Assembly (NCBI GenBank): GCA_016199665.1
Contig: JACQGG010000110.1
Coordinates: forward strand, 1-11,993
Origin: Acidobacteriota bacterium
GTDB lineage: Bacteria > Acidobacteriota > UBA6911 > JACQSX01
DNA: 11,993 nt
Reading direction: 5' to 3'
Shown: in pieces, positions 6,374 through 11,993 of the stretch
Layout of the letters: each line of letters opens with the position of its first letter
Position numbering within the stretch: position 1 is the stretch's first letter
Notes under the pieces: model-generated
Database searches by the model: none
Told to the model about the DNA's origin: nothing
What the model saw: the letters and a program-made list of their open reading frames with translations, nothing else
Translations under genes and position numbers: made by a program

Positions 6374-8208
6374 TGCATGGCGGCGTCGGAGATCAGGCTG
6401 GGGGGGATCGGTCTCTTCGGGGTGTGGATTTTCTGGTAATAGGCGCGAAAGATTTTTCCTGCGACGGGCGCTGCCGCCTGTCCTCCGTAGCCTCCGCGCT
6501 GCACCAGCACCGCCACCGCAATCTGCGGATCATCCTTGGGAGCGAAGCCGACAAACCAGGCGTTGCTCTCAAAGTCCTTGCGGCTGGAAGCGACGATTTT
6601 CTGGCGTCCCGCATCGCTGATCGTCTGCGCCGTCCCGGTCTTGCCGCAAACGTCAAATCCGGGAACGGCCGCGGCGCGCCCCGTGCCCCCCGCGTTGACC
6701 ACGCCCCACATGCTGTCGCGCAGAAATCGAATATGCTCGCTGTTCCACGATTGCTCAACCGCCTTCAACCCCGGGTTTTCCTGGGGACCGAGAGGGCGCA
6801 CCACACGGGGCACAGCAAAGCGCCCGCCCAAGGCGATGCCGCCCACGGCGCGAGCCATTTGTACCGGTGTAATACTGACGGCCCCCTGGCCGATGGCCAC
6901 CGAAATGGTCTCACCCGCGTACCATCGCTCGTGGTACACGCGCTCCTTCCATTCAGCCGACGGAACAAGACCCGCGACCTCATTGGGGAGGTCAATGCCG
7001 GTGGGAATGCTCAGGCCGGCCATTTGGGCATACTGGCTGATCGTATCAATGCCCATGTTCATTCCCAGCCGGTAGAAAAACACGTTGCATGACTGGACGA
7101 TCGCGCGCCGAAGATCTACAAATCCGTGGCCTCCCTCGTGGCAACGGAAATAATGTCCGTAAAGCGTCTCCCCGCCGGAACAGTAGACCGAAGACTGCGG
7201 ATTGACCAACCCTTTCTCCATTCCGGCAAGCGACATCACAATCTTGAACACCGAGCCGGGGGAAAAGCTGTTCTGGATGACCCGGTTCTGCATCGGGTTG
7301 TCCGGATTTTCCACCAGTTCCCTCCACTCGTCCGCCCGGATCCGCACCGCAAAACGGTTGGGGTCAAAATCCGGCTTGCTGACCATGGCGAGCACATCGC
7401 CGTTGCGGGGATCCAGAGCCACCAGCGCGCCAATCTTGTCGCTCATCTGCTCTTCGGCCGCCATCTGCAGGTCCAGATCAATCGTCAGATTCAGCTCCTG
7501 GCCGATTTTGCTGGGAACTTTTTCAAGTTCCGCCTTGACCTTGCCCACGCTGTTGACCAGAACCTTCAGTTGACCATCGACCCCCGTGAGGGATCGGTTG
7601 TAGAAGCGCTCCACTCCGAATTTGCCCACGATGTCGCCCGGCTTTGAGCCTCGATACTCCGCCGTTTTCAATTGGGCGTCGGAAACCTCGCCCACGTAGC
7701 CGAGCAGATGAGCCGCCAGGGAACCATAGCGGTAGATCCGTTTGGGCGTTTCCAGAATCTTGATTTCCGGGTGCTCCGCCTGATGGCTCTGGATATAAGC
7801 AATGTCATCCAGAGTCACATTCTCCTTGATTACCACCGGATGAAACACGGGATAGCGGCGATACTGCTGCAGCCGGGCCGTGAACTGTATTTCCGGGATG
7901 ATCTCGCCGTCTTCCAAGAAGCGGGCCAAACTGGCCACATCGCTGATTTCATCGCGATAGACGACGATGTCGATCGACTTGATATTCTCAACCAGCGGTC
8001 TCCCTTCGCGGTCAAAGATGACGCCGCGGGGGCCGATCAGCGGTACGATTCGGAGCCGGTTTTTCTCAGCCAGACCCGCGTAGTAATCGTGATTGAGAAC
8101 GTTCAAACGCCAGAGCTGGACGGTAAACAGAACAAAAATCACGCACACGGTCACCTTCAGAAAGGTAATTCGGGCGTGGAGGGGGCGATTGTCCTGATTA
8201 ATCGACAT
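6370..8208 (-). CDS. mrdA: Penicillin-binding protein 2 (elongasome transpeptidase)
   Basis: PBP2 crosslinks the glycan strands made by RodA and stimulates it. The 612-residue product has a short cytoplasmic N-terminus and one membrane anchor (about 14-35), then the pedestal/dimerisation domain starting NRLRIVPLIGPRGVIFDREG. The transpeptidase domain (about 250-595) has SVFK with catalytic Ser319, SCN (373-375) and KTG (523-525), followed by a C-terminal helix. Cys343, Cys356, His361 and Cys374 cluster between the SxxK and SxN motifs and could form a metal site; E. coli PBP2 has a zinc site in the equivalent region, though with other residues. The start is ATG 8208, giving a normal N-terminus (MSINQDNRPLHAR), because the longer in-frame extension to 8343 only reads through mreD and looks non-protein-like. 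It overlaps the end of mreD by 11 bases, and the rodA start overlaps its stop. Confidence 0.96.
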   Translation of the reverse strand: MSINQDNRPLHARITFLKVTVCVIFVLFTVQLWRLNVLNHDYYAGLAEKNRLRIVPLIGPRGVIFDREGRPLVENIKSIDIVVYRDEISDVASLARFLEDGEIIPEIQFTARLQQYRRYPVFHPVVIKENVTLDDIAYIQSHQAEHPEIKILETPKRIYRYGSLAAHLLGYVGEVSDAQLKTAEYRGSKPGDIVGKFGVERFYNRSLTGVDGQLKVLVNSVGKVKAELEKVPSKIGQELNLTIDLDLQMAAEEQMSDKIGALVALDPRNGDVLAMVSKPDFDPNRFAVRIRADEWRELVENPDNPMQNRVIQNSFSPGSVFKIVMSLAGMEKGLVNPQSSVYCSGGETLYGHYFRCHEGGHGFVDLRRAIVQSCNVFFYRLGMNMGIDTISQYAQMAGLSIPTGIDLPNEVAGLVPSAEWKERVYHERWYAGETISVAIGQGAVSITPVQMARAVGGIALGGRFAVPRVVRPLGPQENPGLKAVEQSWNSEHIRFLRDSMWGVVNAGGTGRAAAVPGFDVCGKTGTAQTISDAGRQKIVASSRKDFESNAWFVGFAPKDDPQIAVAVLVQRGGYGGQAAAPVAGKIFRAYYQKIHTPKRPIPPSLISDAAMQ

Positions 8209-8698
8209 AGGGTCTTGCCAGCTGTTTGTCACCCCCGCGACGAAACCGGTCCGCCAGTCCAAACAGCGCCGGAGCTGCTGCGGAAGTGCAGAGCGCCTGG
8301 ACCAGTGCCGCCTCAGCGGCACGAGCGGGGATCGCTTGCCCAAGAATATACAACAATCCGGCCACGATTGCCGAATTCAACAGCGAGGCGGACAAGACAA
8401 CCCCAAGGCGCAACCAGGTTGAATCCAGCATGACATAACGGTCCAGCGTAGCCACGGCAAAGCCCAGCACTGTCTTTGAAAAGCCATTCACTCCGATGGC
8501 CAACCCGCTGATGGAATCCTGGATAAGGCCGGCAAAAAAGCCATAATAAGACGCAGCCAGCTGGGAAGCAACCAAACCGCCATAGACCGCGTAGAGTGTG
8601 AAAAGATCCACATAGAGCAAAACCGGAAGATAGAGGGAAAACAGATGCTCCGCCAGCGTGATCCCCACAAGCGGCGCCAGGTTTTTGAGAAAACTCAC
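8198..8698 (-). CDS. mreD: Rod shape-determining membrane protein MreD
   Basis: A 166-residue integral membrane protein with five or six hydrophobic segments, matching the small, poorly conserved MreD family that links MreC and MreB to the RodA-PBP2 pair. Segments visible include SLYLPVLLYVDLFTLYAVYGG (about 21-41), LAASYYGFFAGLIQDSISG (47-65) and LGVVLSASLLNSAIVAGLLY (98-117). The GFFAGLIQDSISG stretch, a small-residue helix followed by Asp-Ser, resembles the conserved G-x-x-x-G-x-x-x-D-x motif of MreD. The start is GTG, overlapping the mreC stop as GTGA, which fits coupled translation. Identification depends on position as much as on sequence, since MreD diverges fast. Confidence 0.9.
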   Translation of the reverse strand: MSFLKNLAPLVGITLAEHLFSLYLPVLLYVDLFTLYAVYGGLVASQLAASYYGFFAGLIQDSISGLAIGVNGFSKTVLGFAVATLDRYVMLDSTWLRLGVVLSASLLNSAIVAGLLYILGQAIPARAAEAALVQALCTSAAAPALFGLADRFRRGGDKQLARPYVD

Positions 8699-9519
8699 GG
8701 CTTGTAGCGGTATCCGGTCAGCACCAGAACTTCCTGCAGGTTGGCCAGATTGACCGCCGGTTTGACGGTCACGTCCTTGAAGATCTGCTGGGTACTGTTT
8801 TGGGCGGCGAGCACCCGGCCCACAGGCAATCCGGGGGGATAGATGCGGTCGGTCCCGGAGGTCACAACCAGATCGCCAGAACGGACCTGCTCCTGGTTGG
8901 AAATATAGCGCAGGCTGATCGTGTCGTCCCCATTACCCTGGGTGATGCCCTGGATCCGCCCTTCTCCCACGAAAACGCCGGCGCTGGCCCCGACGTTCGT
9001 GATCAATTCAACTTCCGACGTGCCGGGCGCCACCGTCACCACACGCCCTACGATTCCCAGGGGGGTGATCACCGAGCCGTCCGCCCGGACTGCGTCGTTG
9101 CCGCCGACATTGAGCAGCAGCGTCGACTTCCAGAAGGGAGGGCTTTTGGAAATGATGCGGGCGGCAACCGTGCCATACTGAAACTGCAGTTGGAACTGCT
9201 GATAACCCTCCATGCGGGCATGAAGCTGATCCAGTTGCTGCAGCCTCTGCAACTCCATTCGCAACTGGTGGTTCTCCTGCTGCAGGCGGCGATTCTGCTT
9301 CCGGACGCCCACCAGGCCCACGTAGTCATCCCACATCGTGGAAGCCCGGTGCGAGAGATAACTGCTGGCAGAGATCGTGGGCGACACCACCGCCATGGTC
9401 CAGCCTCGAAGCAATGATTGCCCCGAGGGAGTGCGCATCTGGATGGAGAGCAGAAAAATATCGAAGATTAGCAGCGCGACAAGATTCAAAATGGGCCGAT
9501 GGAGGGCAGCACGAATCAT
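8695..9519 (-). CDS. mreC: Rod shape-determining protein MreC
   Basis: MreC is a single-pass inner-membrane protein whose periplasmic part binds and activates PBP2. The 274-residue product has a hydrophobic anchor at about 10-27 and a coiled coil at about 65-105 rich in Gln/Leu (GVRKQNRRLQQENHQLRMEL). Two small beta-barrel domains with the family's conserved segments follow. These include RIISKSPPFWKSTLLLNVGG (121-140), which holds the typical I-x-x-x-P-x-x-w, and GIVGRVV (155-161). GDLVVTSGTDRIYPPGLPVG (215-234) is the best signature. The start ATG overlaps the mreB stop by four bases, and the stop overlaps the mreD start by four. Confidence 0.96.
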   Translation of the reverse strand: MIRAALHRPILNLVALLIFDIFLLSIQMRTPSGQSLLRGWTMAVVSPTISASSYLSHRASTMWDDYVGLVGVRKQNRRLQQENHQLRMELQRLQQLDQLHARMEGYQQFQLQFQYGTVAARIISKSPPFWKSTLLLNVGGNDAVRADGSVITPLGIVGRVVTVAPGTSEVELITNVGASAGVFVGEGRIQGITQGNGDDTISLRYISNQEQVRSGDLVVTSGTDRIYPPGLPVGRVLAAQNSTQQIFKDVTVKPAVNLANLQEVLVLTGYRYKP

Positions 9520-10541
9520 TCCAGACTGATCCGCTTCAGCAAGGCCATGTCGCTGAGCATCTTTCCCGTTCCCAGCACAACCGAGGAAAGCGGATCCTCC
9601 GCCAGGAATACCGGCAACCCCGTTTCCTCCATGAGCCGCTTGTCCAGGTTCCTCAACAGAGCGCCCCCGCCGGTGAGCACGATGCCTTTGTCCACGATGT
9701 CGGCGGACAACTCGGGAGGCGTTCGTTCCAGCGCCACGCGCACCGCATTGACGATCGTGGCGGTGCAGTCGGCCAGGGCCTCGCGCACTTCGGTGTCGGT
9801 AATGGTCACCGTCTTGGGGATCCCTTCGATGAGGTTGCGCCCTTTGATCTCCATGGTCAGTTCTTCATCGAGAGGACTGGCCGATCCCACCATGATTTTG
9901 ACCTGCTCTGCCGTACGCTCCCCAATCAGGAGGTTGTGCTTGCGCTTGATGTACTGGATAATCGCCTCATCCATCTCGTTTCCTGCCAGGCGCACCGATC
10001 GGCTGTAGACGATCCCCGACAGCGAAATCACCGCGATGTCGGTGGTTCCTCCCCCGATATCCACAATCATGTTCCCCGAGGGTTCTGTGATCGGCAATCC
10101 AGCGCCGATGGCCGCGGCCATCGCTTCCTCCACCAGATACACTTCACTGGCCCGCGCCCGCAGCGCGGATTCCCGGACGGCGCGCTTCTCCACCTGAGTG
10201 ATCTCGGAAGGGATGCAGATGACGATGCGCGGGGAAATCAGCCGGCTGCCGTTATGCGCCTTCCTAATGAAGTACTTGAGCATCTCTTCGGTCACGTCAA
10301 AATCGGCAATCACGCCGTCCTTCATCGGCTTGATGGCGACGATGTTCCCGGGAGTGCGCCCCAGCATGTCCTTGGCTTCCTTGCCGACCGCCTGCACTTT
10401 GTTGGTGAGCTTGTTGATGGCGACAATGGATGGCTCGTTAACAACAATGCCCCGGCCCTTTGCGTAGACGAGGGTATTTGCGGTTCCCAGGTCAATGGCC
10501 AGATCGCTGGAGAACATGCCGAAAACAGAACGAAAATTCAT
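9516..10541 (-). CDS. mreB: Rod shape-determining actin homologue MreB
   Basis: MreB polymerises into membrane-bound antiparallel filaments that orient the elongasome. The 341-residue product has the full actin-fold ATP site: phosphate-1 loop DLGTANT (17-23), phosphate-2 loop DIGGGTTD (161-168) and adenosine motif VLTGGGALLRNLD (288-300). The N-terminal MNFRSVFGMFSSDL could serve as the membrane-binding amphipathic segment. The start is ATG 10541, preceded by AAGAGGTG. An in-frame reading opens further upstream to 10694, but that stretch lies inside the cyclase gene and is not MreB-like. It is the first of the five overlapping shape genes and starts 8 bases after the diguanylate cyclase stop. 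Confidence 0.97.
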   Translation of the reverse strand: MNFRSVFGMFSSDLAIDLGTANTLVYAKGRGIVVNEPSIVAINKLTNKVQAVGKEAKDMLGRTPGNIVAIKPMKDGVIADFDVTEEMLKYFIRKAHNGSRLISPRIVICIPSEITQVEKRAVRESALRARASEVYLVEEAMAAAIGAGLPITEPSGNMIVDIGGGTTDIAVISLSGIVYSRSVRLAGNEMDEAIIQYIKRKHNLLIGERTAEQVKIMVGSASPLDEELTMEIKGRNLIEGIPKTVTITDTEVREALADCTATIVNAVRVALERTPPELSADIVDKGIVLTGGGALLRNLDKRLMEETGLPVFLAEDPLSSVVLGTGKMLSDMALLKRISLE

Positions 10542-10543
10542 TT

Positions 10544-10551
10544 CACCTCTT
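10544..10551 (-). promoter_or_regulatory. mreB ribosome binding site overlapping the cyclase stop codon
   Basis: On the - strand AAGAGGTG lies 2 bases before the mreB ATG (4 bases from GAGG). Its first two bases are within the cyclase stop codon TAA (10552-10550). Ribosomes ending the cyclase would sit on the mreB initiation site, which favours translational coupling. Confidence 0.6.
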
Positions 10552-11824
10552 AATTCGCTTGATTTGCCACATTCACGTTGTTCTTCTGTAGGCTCTTGGC
10601 CTGATACATCGCACTGTCCGCTTTGCGAATCAACTCTTCCACAGAAGACCCATGGTCGGGATAGCCGGCCACGCCGATACTGACCGTGAGGCAAATATTG
10701 CGGCCCTCAGGCCGCCCGAAAACATGAGCTTCAATCGAACTCCTGACCCGTTCCGCAATCGCCTCGGCGCCCGCGGGGGCGGTTTCTGTCACCACGATGA
10801 CAAACTCATCCCCGCCATAGCGCACCACAACGTCCGAATCGCGCACCATGGAAGAGAACCGGCGGCTGATTTCCACCAGGGTGTCGCTGCCCGCCACGTG
10901 TCCATGATTATCGTTCACTTGCTTAAACCAATCAATATCGATAAAAAGAATGGAGACCTGCTTGTGGTAACGGGCGCAGCGGCGAATCTCATTGATCAAG
11001 AACTGGCGCAGGTATTGGGCATTATAAAGCGAGGTCAGCGTGTCGGTGAAACTGAGCCGCTCCTTTTCAAGGAGCACGTCGATGTGGTGAAAAGCCGGTT
11101 CCAGAAACGCAGCCAGATCCTCAAGCGTCCCGGACGCGCCGTCCTGCTGCCGGCAGCAGAGCGCCCCTGCAAGCAACCCGCCTCGGACAAGCGGAATGCA
11201 CTTGAGGTCCTCTTCCGGCAGAGCGCCCGGGAGGCCCGATGACGACGGATTCCCGAGCTCAACCTGCTTCAGGCAGAAACGCAATCGATTCGCATCCACT
11301 TGCCACGACGGGGAAGAGATAAACCGGGTGGACCACCTTTGATCCTTATCCAGCAGATGCAGTGACCAGCCGACGCCGGCCAATCGATCCTGCATCAGTT
11401 CGGCCGCGTAGCGGCAGACGTCTGCATAGTCGCGGCTGTTTGCCAGCAACCGGAGCAGCCGCGCGCCTTGCGCCAGCGGATCGCCCGGAGGCGGCGGGGG
11501 TGGATCCTGATCCAGCTCTTGGAAGAAGTTATCGGGCAGAGGGAAGAAGAAATGCTCGGCATACCCTTTTGCCCGTGACGCTGCCGCGATGCTATGGCTA
11601 AAGACAGGGGCCAGCGTCGCCACGAAGGTGCCTGGAAAGCGTCGCGACAAGACTGCGGCCGGCGGAGTGGCGTCGCCCCATTCGCACAAAACGACTCCAA
11701 TACGCCGGCGCTGGAGTTCGCCCAGCGAATCCGCCTGCGCGATTGGATGCAGCAGCACGTTGGGGCGCGCCGCAGACGGCAGATGCTCCTCGATAGCGCG
11801 GTTGTGGAAGAGAACCAGGATCAT
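10550..11824 (-). CDS. Diguanylate cyclase: pseudo-receiver, GAF-like, GGDEF
   Basis: The enzyme makes cyclic di-GMP from two GTP. From ATG 11824 it is 424 residues. Residues 1-105 look like a response-regulator receiver: the strand GVVLCEW (43-49), TFVATL (66-71), and GYAEHFFFPL (87-96) where receivers have Ga.dyl.KP. The phospho-acceptor Asp and the Lys are missing, so it is probably not phosphorylated. A linker with six consecutive prolines (108-113) follows. Residues about 130-255 form a GAF-like sensor region. GGDEF (337-341) is intact, with metal-binding FIDID (294-298) and an inhibitory RxxD site (R328-D331) five residues before it, so product inhibition is likely. No membrane segment is seen. 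A GTG at 11914 with AGGGTGA upstream would add 30 residues. The gene precedes mreB on the same strand, so c-di-GMP could be linked to cell shape; that is inference. Confidence 0.9.
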   Translation of the reverse strand: MILVLFHNRAIEEHLPSAARPNVLLHPIAQADSLGELQRRRIGVVLCEWGDATPPAAVLSRRFPGTFVATLAPVFSHSIAAASRAKGYAEHFFFPLPDNFFQELDQDPPPPPPGDPLAQGARLLRLLANSRDYADVCRYAAELMQDRLAGVGWSLHLLDKDQRWSTRFISSPSWQVDANRLRFCLKQVELGNPSSSGLPGALPEEDLKCIPLVRGGLLAGALCCRQQDGASGTLEDLAAFLEPAFHHIDVLLEKERLSFTDTLTSLYNAQYLRQFLINEIRRCARYHKQVSILFIDIDWFKQVNDNHGHVAGSDTLVEISRRFSSMVRDSDVVVRYGGDEFVIVVTETAPAGAEAIAERVRSSIEAHVFGRPEGRNICLTVSIGVAGYPDHGSSVEELIRKADSAMYQAKSLQKNNVNVANQAN

Positions 11825-11914
11825 TTGCGCGGTCAAATTGCAGTGGGTTGGTCGCGGCCATAAATCGGCGGCCGGCGCCAGCTCGCCGGCAGGGCTGGCT
11901 TTCAACCCCTGCAC

Positions 11915-11993
11915 TCTGTCACCCTACCACGCCCGATTTCAACCTTGCAGCAACTAGGATCACACTTTGGGGGACGGGGGCTGAGGGGGGGAG
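11915..11993. other. Window edge upstream of the cyclase-mre operon, with G-tracts
   Basis: No gene is visible. The + strand has G-runs at 11969-11973, 11976-11980 and 11985-11991; the last can provide two GGG tracts, so a G-quadruplex of four tracts with short loops is possible. I found no convincing promoter boxes for the - strand operon here, although its promoter is expected in or beyond this stretch. Confidence 0.35.

Noticed and set aside
5603..6439. Long + strand open frame opposite rodA
   Set aside because: The product is a low-complexity Gln/Arg/His-rich chain typical of an antisense reading of a membrane protein gene.
8209..8343. Longer N-terminus of PBP2 from an upstream in-frame start
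   Set aside because: These 45 residues lie entirely within mreD, are Arg-rich and unlike any PBP2 N-terminus, while ATG 8208 gives a normal cytoplasmic tail before the anchor.
9414..10553. Long + strand open frame opposite mreB
   Set aside because: It mirrors the codon pattern of mreB, its product has no recognisable features, and mreB is certain. It is a GC-rich antisense shadow.
11920..11950. TTGAAA box on the - strand as an operon promoter
   Set aside because: No -10-like hexamer is found 16 to 19 bases downstream; the position instead reads ACAGAG.

Overview
The window reads as a chromosomal stretch of a GC-rich Gram-negative-type bacterium, most likely an Acidobacteriota member. The main support is the Hfq-like protein, whose long N-terminal extension and Sm core resemble my recollection of acidobacterial Hfq. 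The FHA-linked membrane protease and the mix of housekeeping and signalling genes fit this. The taxon is an inference, not a measurement. No phage, plasmid, CRISPR or complete insertion sequence is visible. The one clear repeat is a perfect 32-bp inverted repeat.

Left part (1-1987): the 3' end of a YggS-family PLP-homeostasis gene on the + strand faces a convergent 528-codon gene for an FHA-transmembrane-coiled coil-trypsin-like protease. Between that protease gene and tmk lies an 89-bp palindromic element. Middle part (1988-4526): thymidylate kinase (tmk) and DNA polymerase III delta' (holB) form a translationally coupled pair on the + strand. A secreted TPR protein on the - strand converges on holB. 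A divergent intergenic region then leads into hfq on the + strand.

Right part (4531-11914), all on the - strand: read in the direction of transcription, the order is diguanylate cyclase, mreB, mreC, mreD, mrdA (PBP2), rodA, then a Fic-fold protein that has lost its catalytic motif. The mre/mrd/rod genes overlap by 4 to 11 bases at every junction, so this is a tightly coupled rod-shape (elongasome) operon. MreB filaments, with MreC and MreD, organise the SEDS glycosyltransferase RodA and the transpeptidase PBP2 for lateral wall synthesis. The unusual parts are the ends: a c-di-GMP synthase whose stop codon sits 8 bases from the mreB start, and a pseudo-Fic gene preceded by a leader that can form mutually exclusive hairpins.

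Most of the window is core chromosomal biology. The points deserving a second look are the pseudo-Fic protein and its structured leader, the cyclase with a degenerate receiver domain fused to the mre operon, the FHA-protease architecture, the extended Hfq and the palindromic element.
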